Assembly: GCA_032718475.1 (NCBI GenBank)
Contig: JAUCBJ010000210.1
Location: forward strand, 1-52,291
DNA from: Nemertoderma westbladi
Taxonomy: Eukaryota; Xenacoelomorpha; Nemertodermatida; Nemertodermatidae
Direction of reading: 5' to 3'
DNA length: 52,291 nucleotides
The translations under genes and the position numbers were made by a program. Shown here in pieces: positions 1 to 9,632 of the stretch; the stretch's first letter is position 1, and the number at the start of each line of letters is the position of its first letter. The notes beneath the pieces were generated by a model, which was not told where the DNA came from, did not search any database, and saw only the letters and a program-made list of their open reading frames with translations.

Positions 1-344
1 GTTCTGAAATTACGCAATAATTAATTTTACCCATAACAACTATTAATGTACTGTACCAACATACAGCACCACAAGTTTGCTGCCTAGGGCCTATACCTAC
101 TAAATAAAATTCGGCTGTGCCATCTTTCAGTAACATCTACGATGTCAGTATAATATCAAAGCTGTAAAAAAATTAATATTATGATGAAACATATATGTTT
201 CGCAAACAATTCGAATTCACAAACAATGTTAATATTGGACTAGACTGTGAAGTTCTGTTCATATAAGAGTGCGATTTAAATGGAATTGTTGGAAAATGAA
301 ATCCACAAGTTACTAATTGTTAGGCTGAAAGTAAGGAGAGGGGA

Positions 345-359
345 GGGGGGGGGGGGGGG
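345..359 (+). repeat. Poly-G run (15 G)
   Basis: Fifteen consecutive G, preceded by a G-rich stretch. It is one of four long G/C homopolymers in the window. The others are at 12588-12609, 31665-31686 and 51807-51823. Confidence 0.9.
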
Positions 360-382
360 TAGAATTCCTTATTAAAGATTAG

Positions 383-429
383 CCCCAATGTCCCTCTCGT
401 CAACCCAAGGTGTTGACGGGACATTGGGG
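383..429. repeat. Hairpin with 12-bp perfect stem
   Basis: The arm at 383-394 (CCCCAATGTCCC) is the exact reverse complement of 418-429. Inside it, GTCAAC (399-404) can pair with GTTGAC (412-417). It may be a small palindromic repeat or a MITE core. No target duplication was identified. Confidence 0.6.
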
Positions 430-988
430 ATCTTGTTTAGTACCAAAAATATTTCAAATTTTATTTAAAACCAACAAAAAAATAAAATATCAAAGAATGA
501 AAACTAAATTTTACTGTGTAACAAAATACTTGGTTAATATTACTGTAAGTATTTGCATTAAAATAAAAAATTTATTTGCATAATTATCACAAAAGCACCT
601 TTTTTATTCTTTGCTTTTGTAAATACGCTAAAAAATATATCAGTATTTGTATAAAATGCAAAATAATAAATTAAATAAATTTTAATTATGAAATATAACA
701 ATATATTTATGGTATATAGCTATAGCTCTTTATACTATTAATATATTTATATAATATAATTAATATTATTATTATTTAGTATAATATATTAAAGATTCAA
801 TACTAAATTGTAAATTTAACTTGTTCAATTAATAAAATAATTTCTGCACATGGCAGTATAGGACCACAAACTTGATAAATGGGCATACATTTAAACCAAT
901 ACGACGTCACAAATGTTAACACTGTAACTGAATATAGGCACAGGTTATATATAAGTCAATCGATAGACAATAACAAAATTAAAAAGCA

Positions 989-1571
989 TTAAATACCGCG
1001 GTAGTTTGGTATCCCTACCCGGATGCGGTTTGGATGAAACGAAGACATGAAAGTTAAAAACTCAACGAACCAAAGCGTGTCTGGTCGACTGATGGACACC
1101 GAACCACTCGCGAATTTAAACTGGGGATCCCAACTCACTCCGGAACGCAACCCATACTGCGATAATAACTCATCGCTTGCTGTTGCATTGAATTGCTCTA
1201 CCGCAGTTGACCCACGGAAGTTTTGCACTTTGTATTTCAGTATTTCGTGCCGCTGATTCTAGAGCCTAAGATTTCATCCGGTAACCGTTGCAAGTACCAT
1301 AAACCACGCGATGTAATCGTACCGATACCACAAAGTCTCTTTAGTTTCACCTGCATGTTTGCTTTTAGCGAAGTCCTGCTTACGAGGCCAAGGGCCGGAA
1401 GTCGCGATGATAGAGTTCCGGTACGAGCATCTCTCGACCTTCGCCGTCCAGAAATATGTGAGAACATTATCGCAAACGTACTGGCACCCAGTCAGCCAGT
1501 GCCAATTTGTGTCGTCAACGTTTAAGACTCAGCAGTCATCTCTTGCAGAAGGAGATGAATCGTTAGGATAA
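989..1571 (-). other. GC-richer island with short ORFs, unrecognised
   Basis: This 0.6-kb block is visibly more GC- and CpG-rich than its surroundings. On the minus strand it has two adjacent short open frames, of 76 codons (1237-1467) and 79 codons (989-1228), in different frames. Plus-strand frames of similar length also exist, so coding status is undecided. I do not recognise either peptide. It could be an old coding exon, a CpG-rich promoter or a repeat fragment. Confidence 0.2.
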
Positions 1572-2700
1572 GCTGCAAGTGATCCTCACCTCATAGGGAT
1601 CCTCGGAAATAAGGATTACAACGTCTGAACTCGAAGTTTAGAACAGCAGTATAATGCAGGCAGATTGTATAAAATAAGCAGTAGGTAGGTAGGTGGAACT
1701 TAGAACAGAGGGAAGTCGGACTCCTGAGTTTACTAAAATCCTAAGGTTATTAGCCCCTTGCGTGACTGCCGGTTTTGTCTGAGTTCGCTCGACCTAGTAG
1801 TAGTACGGTCACTGTGGAATTGCTACTGAAAGAACAGTTGATATGAGTAAACAGAAATGCTAGGCATAGGGGCCTAGTTCAATCACAGTACTGCAGTACC
1901 GGTATTAGACTCACTAAAAATTAAAAAATATTCAATGAAATACTGAAATAGGCCTAATTATACAACAACCATCAGAACGTACTGCCGTACAGTCGTACCG
2001 AACCTGATAACCTGCAGACACGCCTAGAATACAAGTACAAGGTATAGTATGTAGAATGTAGGTATGGCAGTAAGGCCTGTGGAAGTATTGGCGGCGGTCT
2101 GGCGGTAGCCTACTGCAGCAGGCGTTCCAGTTGTACCGCAGACAGGTAATACAGTAATAGGAAATCAAACACTAACTGCTGAACTGCTAGGCCTAGCAGA
2201 AGAACAGTGCCAGTACACATAAGGCTGCAAAGTCAATGCTAGCAGCAGCATTCAAAGAATGATACCACACAGCCAGCTGTGAGTTCATTATCCTTGCCTC
2301 ACACTAAGAGTGTTGCTGCTGCTAGGATACAAATTATCTGTTATTGGCTAGAGCTGTACCATTGGTTGGCTTTCATGTTATGATATTCAAATGGTTTGAT
2401 GGAGGGAATTTCAAAATAGTCAAATAATACAACAATAATGAAATTTTTAATATGATGTGCAATTATAAAAATCGCTGTAACTCTGGTGCAACACGACCGT
2501 ATTCGATGAAATTTTCATTGTTACGTACGGTAATTAATGCGTTTACAATTGCTATACTCAATATATTTATAATCGGTATGATTTTTAAACTATAAGAGTT
2601 TAAGAGCCGGGAATTGCCAAATTGTGGCCACGTAAGCCAGATTTGACCACAAAATTGACCAGGTTCGTTCAACTCTTGAAAATTTTGGAATATGTCAATT
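1572..2700. other. Intergenic, no recognisable gene
   Basis: Mixed-composition noncoding DNA containing several AGGCCT-type palindromes. I see no supported gene, tandem array or terminal inverted repeat. Confidence 0.5.
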
Positions 2701-2742
2701 TTGTTCTACTATCATGTTCTATAAATGACCGAAGTTAAAAAA

Positions 2743-4162
2743 AATATAATTCCTAGGAAGTTGTTTTATTTTTGATAAATATGTAATTTTATGGTGAAAA
2801 TTGGTTAATTTTGTTAAAAATGAGTGAAAATTTGACGGTTTGGAGTAAAATTGGGTGGGTTGGGCCAACTCATATAAATTGTTGCCAGTGTCATTTTTCT
2901 TATCCTAAAACGTTCTTTAATTGAGCACAGTTTTAGAAAATATAATTCCTAGGAAGTTCTTAAACTAAAGCTCAGACTTTCAAAAAGACGGTCATTTAAC
3001 GGACTTTTTTTATTTGTCTGTCATACCTACACATATCGTTGAAATCGAAAATGGCATGCATATTCGGATTCAGCACACAAAAATGTACCTATATAGTATA
3101 TTTTGAGGTAATCTGAGGCTAAAATAAAAAAAAATGAAAAAATGAAAAAAAATTTCGCCAAAATTTGCCAAACTTCCAAAAATACTTAACTTGCTCAGAT
3201 TTTCATGAAATTTGGTACGGATGTGCCCAAAGCAATTCTAAGAAACTAATTTGAAGGATTTACGGAAAAATGCAATTTAAGCTGATATATCGCATTTTGA
3301 GTGCCTAATTTTAGGCTAAATTTCAAGAAAATACAGATTTCCTAAGTTTGGCCCTTATTTACTACATGAAGCAAAGACTTTTTGTATTAACATTAAATGG
3401 ATAACATGTAGAGCTATCTTATCCATCTGTGATGTTAAAGTTTCAGAAAAATATAAACAGACAATTCGGAGAAAACCACTTTCTACCAAAACCTATTTTG
3501 TCAACTTCCAAAATTACCATTTTTTGGCCCCAATTTCCGGCCCTTAATATTCAGGCAACGCACAATATCAATAACAGTAATGGAACTCCCATCTTCCCTC
3601 TATATAACGCAAGTGGAACGGTTTCGTTCTAATTAAAAGATACAGAGTTATAACGATTTAAAAATTGTCAAAAATATCCAAATTTGGCCCAAAATTGGCC
3701 AAAAGTTAAATTATTGGCATACTGTTAAATATTTTTGGCCAATATTTTGACCCGATGAACAACTGTATTGGATATGTATTCGGTATGAGTTTCAATCGAA
3801 ATAGCCAAGCTGCTTTGGTGATAGCGAGAAAACAATGTAAAAATTTACCATTTTGATAATTTTTGGGTAAAATTAAAATGTGGCCAAAATGGCCAAATTT
3901 GGCTAAACGAAATTTTTTAATGAAACTTGCAAATTTATCCGCGCACAAAGTCTCCGGAGAACATTTGAAGATTTCAGTCACCTTCATCCCGAATTTCACC
4001 AATTAGTGCTAGAAGTTTCCAAATTGGGGCAAAAATCCACTTTTGGTTGCCAATTTGGAAATGTTGGGGAACTAAATTGAAAAAACAAAAGCGTACAAAA
4101 TTCTTAGAATAACAAAAACTACAAACGTGGCAAATTTCAGAGAATATAATTCCTAGGAAGTT
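2743..4162. repeat. Degenerate repeat block with three copies of a 20-bp motif
   Basis: The motif AATATAATTCCTAGGAAGTT occurs exactly at 2743-2762, 2939-2958 and 4143-4162. The DNA between is full of degenerate TTTGGCCAAA-like palindromes, for example around 3680-3705 and 3885-3905. No long ORF survives. It looks like a satellite-like or decayed repeat family that ends just upstream of the GC-rich spacer before the polymerase cluster. Confidence 0.6.
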
Positions 4163-4223
4163 GTAAAACGCCCCGAGTAAGCTCCACTTTCTATATACTA
4201 ATGTTGGAACGCCTACGCCCGGT

Positions 4224-4254
4224 GTGGGAGAATCCTCACGAAGGATCCTCCCAC
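4224..4254. repeat. Hairpin near the left flank of the polymerase cluster
   Basis: GTGGGAG (4224-4230) pairs with CTCCCAC (4248-4254). Further pairing inside uses ATCCT and AGGAT. A related GGATCC hairpin lies near 13615-13632. Confidence 0.5.
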
Positions 4255-4299
4255 GTTGTGTTGTTTTTAGGTTTACATAAGAACCGCATGGAAGCGGTC

Positions 4300-4456
4300 C
4301 ACCTCGCAGCCGCCTAGCCACCCTCGCAGCTAGTCACGCAGTCAGCCTCGCGGTACGCAGTCAGCCTCGCAGCCAGCCTCGCGGCACGCAGTCAGCCTGG
4401 CGGTCGGTCACGCAGTCAACCAGCCAGCCACGCAGCTAGGCACGCAGTCAGCCTGT
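4300..4456. repeat. Degenerate GC-rich tandem repeat
   Basis: About 155 bp of diverged repeats built on CACGCAGTCAGCCTCGCGG (about 19 bp), in strong compositional contrast to the AT-rich DNA on both sides. It may mark the outer edge of the polymerase-bearing element. Confidence 0.6.
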
Positions 4457-4561
4457 GAGAGTCATACTTATTCAAACGAGGTTAGTTTTCCCTATCTACC
4501 GATAGATTGATTGAAAAATAATAATGTTTAATTTTCACCTTCTAATCACCAACACCTAAAG

Positions 4562-5095
4562 TTACAACACCATAACACCAAACATTAATAAATAATTAAC
4601 AAGTTTACTAAATATAGGGTAATAAATGTGAAATTTGCTAGGTGAACACATTAAAGTACATTTACCAGTATGAAAGCAGCAAATGACTACGGTATTATTT
4701 ATTCTTATTTTGCAATTATTAAAAATTTCAGGTTCATATATAACTTGAAGTTGCACATTATCAAAGACAACATAAAACCCGGTATTGTTTATCAATAACC
4801 TATAGACTACAGACTTAATACTAAAAATATAAGTACATAAATTAACAGATTTTAAAATCAAATTAATACTAGTTTTATCAAATATATGCTTTTTTACTTT
4901 TTGGAAATTATACTTACTGCCTAATAATGTAATACGACCATTTTTAAATATTAATAATGTGGCACTAAATATCTTATATATAAACTGATTTGGTTTGAGT
5001 ATGTGTTTACCAGATAATTGATTTTTTAATTCTTTAAAATTAATCACTGACACTTGCTGGCAACTTACATTCTTATTAACTATCTGATAGTTCAT
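4562..5095 (-). CDS. TBP-like (TATA-binding-protein fold) protein
   Basis: A 177-residue protein with two related halves, as in the TBP saddle. Half 1 (about residues 32-75) has a K-P-N-x-F start, a T-L-L-I-F strand, the turn K-N-G-R and then T-L-L-G-S-K leading into a helix. Half 2 (about 118-168) has Y-E-P-E-I-F, a hydrophobic strand, H-T-G-K, and a helix ending Y-Y-P-I-F-S-K-L-V. In cellular TBP the same positions carry YEPELF, F-x-S-G-K and the C-terminal helix with I-Y-P. The match is by eye only. The start codon overlaps the polymerase stop region by 20 nt, so the two genes were probably co-inherited. I infer binding of promoter DNA for the element's own genes. Half 1 is more diverged at its N-terminus, and the DNA-intercalating phenylalanines cannot be assigned with certainty. 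Confidence 0.6.
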   Translation of the reverse strand: MNYQIVNKNVSCQQVSVINFKELKNQLSGKHILKPNQFIYKIFSATLLIFKNGRITLLGSKYNFQKVKKHIFDKTSINLILKSVNLCTYIFSIKSVVYRLLINNTGFYVVFDNVQLQVIYEPEIFNNCKIRINNTVVICCFHTGKCTLMCSPSKFHIYYPIFSKLVNYLLMFGVMVL

Positions 5096-8000
5096 TGTTT
5101 GGCTCCCGATAAATAGGTATATTGTTTTTCTTTACAGGTTTCTCAACCTTTGTTTGATAGTGACCCCAGGGAAGCGAATGATTTTTATTAACCCAATAAA
5201 GTTTATCGTCAAATGCGCTGAGAGCAAACTTATCTCGTGCTACAGTGTACACTTTGTGTAATTGACTCTGAAATTGGTGCGTTTCCTTGGAAATTTCTAA
5301 GTTATCCTTATATGCTCTTAAATAATCTTCGTGGCAAATATTTTTATCCACGACAGCTCTTGTTATTCCTTTCGCCCGTCGTATATTGGAATCATTCCAT
5401 TCCAAAATTGAATATAATTTTGGTCTTAAAAATACTGCTTGTTTAATCTCTCGTGAGGCTAGTTCATCTTTACAGTAATAGAGTCTGGATTTATTTTTAT
5501 CGCTATAGAGAGGGTGATCCTTGGGGTAATTGGATGTATCTAAAATATTATTTTTAATTAAGGCTTTTAAAAAATTATTCTGCGATGTATTATAGTAACA
5601 ACCTATTAAAGAGTCCGTATCTGATGCTACAATTTCAATTCGACAGTTTAATTCTTTCTCAATAGGTAGCAATTTATCGTAATACAGCTCATACATATCC
5701 AATTTAGCCAAGTCCAAGACAGTACTACCTACATAGACCGGCTTATCGAGAGTTACAGAGTCTTTTACTAATAAGTGTCCCGATAAGGAATCATTATAAA
5801 TCATGAAATTTTCGTGATTTATACGTTTGACTAATAAATCGCATTTCTCTTTACTATTAGCGATACGAAAGTTGCATCTGTCCCTTATCTTCTCTATCGT
5901 TTTTCCAAATAACGAATTATTCAGAAGCTTCGCAACAGCTGTTTCAATGTAAGTTTTTGACTGTCGCCTTTGATTAATATTAAAATCTATATAGGGTTTA
6001 AATACAAAGTCTTGATGGAAAGAATATAATTTATGGAGCTTAGTAACAATTAAACCTTGTTTTATATAAAATTTTAACAGTTTTAAATTTACATGATAGA
6101 ATTCCTTATCGAATTGTGTCAACATAAGTTTTGGAGCACACATCTTATAATTGCTATTAGTACCTCTTTGTTTACAAACATGATTATATTGTTCCCTCAT
6201 ATATGGTGAAAGCATTGTCTCATTTATACTTAAATGTTCTGGGGCTAAGGGTAGTTCTAATGTACGATCATGAATATCTTTGGGATATTTCAAATCGCAA
6301 ATTAAGAAAAACCCAATATCCCCTTCAGTATCAAGATTTGTCAAATAGTTTATTAGTTCTTCTGGAGCAGCATTCTCTAAATATGTAACGTTGACTTGTT
6401 CAAAACCTGAAACAGGTAGCTTTTTACTTAAATTACCCGAATACAAGGAATTAAAATCTATATTGAAAATATGACACTCTTCCTTGCTTGGATCATAATT
6501 ATCAGTATCTGGTATATTTGATTCTATGTAATGCTTTCGACAGAATGAAACCCCACCTCTAATAGATGCTTCAAAATCTCTATATGTTTGGTAATCTTTT
6601 ATTAATGCTAACTTACATTTATTGTATTTCAGGGCGCAATCATAAGTGAAAGCTGCGATACTACAATAATAAACTACTTCTAATTCGTAGTTTTGTCTAC
6701 ACACTCTCCTAAAGTTCTCAAATATATCAGCGAGGAGACAAACATCGAGTTTTAAGTATGCTAAAAGATAATCCTTGAGATTTGTACACTCAAACTGACT
6801 CCATGATGCGTTGGCAAAACTATATTCCTCGGGAGTACAGGTATTTTGTGTTAATTTACTATAAAATTTGTCTATTGATGGTAATTTCGAATCATTGAAT
6901 TTATTTAAATCTGTCAGATACTCGTAGGGAAATATACCTTTTCGTTTAATTGTTGCATTATTTAAATTTGGATAAAAATATTTCATTTGCTGTTCAGTAA
7001 TTGGTAGAACTGATGTTATATCCTCGCTGTCTATATCCTTTGTTGAACAATCAACTAAAGTACTTAGGGAAAAGGATAAAAATTGATATGTGTCTAAGAC
7101 ACGTAGCTCGATCTTAGTTTTTTCATCTTTCACCGGTATATGCATGCTTAGTGAAATATACCTTTCAGAATTTTTAGGGATTACCTTTATATCCCAATCG
7201 GAATATCTATTGTTGGTAAAACCAACTTGTAAAAGAAAATGCAAATCGTAGTGATTGCAGTTGTGTGCAGCGAGTATATACATGTGTCGTTTCAACGATA
7301 AAGAGCGGTTACATGCGTTACAAGCGGCTGCTATATAGTTACCAGTAATATGTGAGTGATGTTTATTTTTCTCAGACTTATCCTTAAATAAAACATTGCA
7401 ATAAAAGCAAGTTTTAGCTTTCCAAAAACTTAACTTATCTACATCGTTAAGTATAATCTTCTCTCGTGTATGGGTTTCTGCCCACTTATATAATTGGGTG
7501 ATGTCATTATATACAGAGTCTAAAAAGTCTTGAATACAGTTGTTGTCGATTGTTTTTGTAAAGGTCTTCAAATAAAATTTTGGTGGATTGATTAATTCAC
7601 TACTAGGAACAATTAAATAACTTACAGCGCATGGAATATGATTCTGAATAAATTTACTGTTGGTGGCTGGCTCCAAAATAGATTCTATGTCAAAATATAT
7701 TACAAACAATGCTGGTAATGTTCTGTCTAAATTTCTAAAGCTAATGTGAGTTCTTTTTTCAGACGGTAGCTTCTCAACTTGACTTTTTCCTCGATAACAA
7801 GCAAGACGGTGACGTTCTAGAACATTTCTGTAGAAATGCGACAAACACCGTTCGCAATATTTCCTACATCTAATATGCTTACCTGTTGTATTCATCAAAC
7901 GATTCAAGTTAGTTATGCAAACATAATGTGATTGTTTACTCGTATTCTTATTTTTTACAAGTAATATATTCAATAACTCTTTATCTGGAGTGATTTTACT

Positions 8001-9086
8001 AAATGGAGCCTGTCTTAATATAGATACTCGATTGTTGTCGTAGAGTAATAAATTAATTATATATGCTGAATTCTGTTTTTCAAAAAGTTTAATTGCAAGC
8101 TGCCATTCTGTTGGATAATCATTTTTCCCATTGTGAAAAATGAAATGACTCATATAATTTTTGTACTGCGAAGTACGATATTTGTTGTTCTTCACTTTGC
8201 TACTAAATTTTGTGGCTATAATTGCCCATTTAAAACAATCATTATCAGCCGTTTGTATATTTATAACACATCGTTTACTCGATAGAGCCTTAGGTAACTC
8301 CATATAACCGTGACCTTTATATTCCAGTGACTTACACTTGGATTCAGCTACTTTAATTTCCACTATTAATAAAGATTTAACGCGCCACCCTGAGCCACGA
8401 GTGTTAAATATGGCTATTTTTTGCATTAATTTTTCTAGTACATACTCAAACCATGTGTCAAAACTTTCATGTGAATCTACGGTATTAACTGAACCACCTG
8501 GAGAACTAAAATAGAAAGTTTCTTCTTGGTCACCCTCTGAAAAATGTGATCGATACATGAGTATATTCACACCTAGCCAGGGTCTAAGTACATTCATTTC
8601 GCTAAGTTTTCCTAATAATAAGTTTTTAATATGGGGTAGAATATGAACTATTGATGAATGAATATCAGGAAAATCTTCATCATTCGGAAGATTGTAAACA
8701 TAGATTTCTAAACGGTTATCGTGTGCGGATCGTTCGATGCTAAAAATTGATGGACCTTGACCAGATTTCAGTCTTTTTCTAGATGCTACAGTATTGTTTT
8801 GGTTCCGTTGTGGTCTAACATGATAATAACGTTGGTGACAGTCGTGACGTAAATAATTCTCATATAAATACTCTTTATTACAAGTAGGGAAAGTTTTTTC
8901 ATACACGCAAAGCTTCATTTCTTTACATCCCGTAGTTGATTCATGTCGTTTGCATATTTCTTCACGTGAACATTTCACATGACAATTAAAACAATTGTAT
9001 TCTTCAAAATGCGACTTCAGATGAGATAAATAGTTATGTTTAGAAATTTGAAGAGGACAAAATGGACATTTCAATTGTTTATCCAT
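5076..9086 (-). CDS. Protein-primed family B DNA polymerase with nuclease insert
   Basis: 1336 residues, uninterrupted. An N-terminal C2H2 finger (C7, C10, H22, H26) precedes a Cys/His-rich stretch to about residue 85. Residues 280-400 contain N-D-C284-F-K-W and S-H387-Y-V, reminiscent of a Cys/His peptidase-like module; this is inference. Another C2H2-like cluster lies at 407-430. Exonuclease motifs are Exo I D466-I-E468, Exo II N609-x3-Y613-D614 and Exo III Y777-x3-D781. An endonuclease-VII-like HNH module is inserted at about 560-592 (C560, C563, H576-H579, C589, C592). Polymerase motif A is D877-F-N-S-L-Y, motif B is K1053-x3-N-S-L-F-G1061 and motif C is D1156-T-D1158-S. All catalytic positions are present, so the enzyme could be active. 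It would replicate a linear element with protein-primed ends. The first ATG at 9084-9086 is used because the finger follows directly. Confidence 0.9.
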   Translation of the reverse strand: MDKQLKCPFCPLQISKHNYLSHLKSHFEEYNCFNCHVKCSREEICKRHESTTGCKEMKLCVYEKTFPTCNKEYLYENYLRHDCHQRYYHVRPQRNQNNTVASRKRLKSGQGPSIFSIERSAHDNRLEIYVYNLPNDEDFPDIHSSIVHILPHIKNLLLGKLSEMNVLRPWLGVNILMYRSHFSEGDQEETFYFSSPGGSVNTVDSHESFDTWFEYVLEKLMQKIAIFNTRGSGWRVKSLLIVEIKVAESKCKSLEYKGHGYMELPKALSSKRCVINIQTADNDCFKWAIIATKFSSKVKNNKYRTSQYKNYMSHFIFHNGKNDYPTEWQLAIKLFEKQNSAYIINLLLYDNNRVSILRQAPFSKITPDKELLNILLVKNKNTSKQSHYVCITNLNRLMNTTGKHIRCRKYCERCLSHFYRNVLERHRLACYRGKSQVEKLPSEKRTHISFRNLDRTLPALFVIYFDIESILEPATNSKFIQNHIPCAVSYLIVPSSELINPPKFYLKTFTKTIDNNCIQDFLDSVYNDITQLYKWAETHTREKIILNDVDKLSFWKAKTCFYCNVLFKDKSEKNKHHSHITGNYIAAACNACNRSLSLKRHMYILAAHNCNHYDLHFLLQVGFTNNRYSDWDIKVIPKNSERYISLSMHIPVKDEKTKIELRVLDTYQFLSFSLSTLVDCSTKDIDSEDITSVLPITEQQMKYFYPNLNNATIKRKGIFPYEYLTDLNKFNDSKLPSIDKFYSKLTQNTCTPEEYSFANASWSQFECTNLKDYLLAYLKLDVCLLADIFENFRRVCRQNYELEVVYYCSIAAFTYDCALKYNKCKLALIKDYQTYRDFEASIRGGVSFCRKHYIESNIPDTDNYDPSKEECHIFNIDFNSLYSGNLSKKLPVSGFEQVNVTYLENAAPEELINYLTNLDTEGDIGFFLICDLKYPKDIHDRTLELPLAPEHLSINETMLSPYMREQYNHVCKQRGTNSNYKMCAPKLMLTQFDKEFYHVNLKLLKFYIKQGLIVTKLHKLYSFHQDFVFKPYIDFNINQRRQSKTYIETAVAKLLNNSLFGKTIEKIRDRCNFRIANSKEKCDLLVKRINHENFMIYNDSLSGHLLVKDSVTLDKPVYVGSTVLDLAKLDMYELYYDKLLPIEKELNCRIEIVASDTDSLIGCYYNTSQNNFLKALIKNNILDTSNYPKDHPLYSDKNKSRLYYCKDELASREIKQAVFLRPKLYSILEWNDSNIRRAKGITRAVVDKNICHEDYLRAYKDNLEISKETHQFQSQLHKVYTVARDKFALSAFDDKLYWVNKNHSLPWGHYQTKVEKPVKKNNIPIYREPNNELSDS

Positions 9087-9632
9087 CTCTTTATTATCCT
9101 AAAAACAATTTAAAATTAATATGAATATTGTTATATATATATAATCAAAAAAATTCATAAGCTACTCAACACAAATAAAATATAATATCTAAACTTTAAT
9201 TAATTTAATATTTTCAGAATGAGCTCGATTGAATCAGTTGAGCTCTTTATATATATTTCAAGTTTCTACTTATACCAATCAATCATAAATAACAGTTACA
9301 TTGGGAACTAACATCATAAATAAAGTTGCTTTTACAACTGAATTCTTTATAATAAAATTAAGTCTAAACCAAGATGTACATAATGCGTTTTTAATTTTCA
9401 TTGATAAAGTAGGTTTTACATGCTAATGTTTTATTATGGTGGTGTAAACTCATGCATTTACATGCGAATGTTTTATACATAATCCCGTGCTCACATTAAA
9501 CTATCACCAATATTTACTCTATAAAGTCACCTTTACATGCAAATACTTTATAATAATCATGCTTTATGTTAAAAAGTTACCTTTACAAGTCAGTGTGAAA
9601 CTGAAAAAGAAAAGTCTCTAGTTAATAATAAA
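9087..9632 (-). promoter_or_regulatory. Intergenic region with three direct repeats, likely polymerase promoter
   Basis: 546 bp, very AT-rich, immediately upstream of the polymerase gene. Three near-identical 20-bp direct repeats (TTTACATGCTAATGTTTTAT and variants) lie at 9415-9434, 9457-9476 and 9532-9551. Read on the minus strand each combines an ATAAA run with a CATGTAAA tail, and one contains an octamer-like ATTTGCAT. Repeated cis-elements upstream of the operon-like pair fit a promoter or binding array, possibly for the element's own TBP-like protein. That role is inference. Confidence 0.35.

Larger units (their letters stand above)
1..982. other. AT-rich intergenic sequence
   Basis: No coding region is supported. 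The stretch is strongly AT-rich, especially 430-840. It contains one poly-G run and one hairpin, which are listed separately. Nothing else is recognisable. Confidence 0.6.

Noticed and set aside
5237-6388. Plus-strand ORFs within the polymerase gene
   Set aside because: Antisense shadows of the intact minus-strand polymerase.
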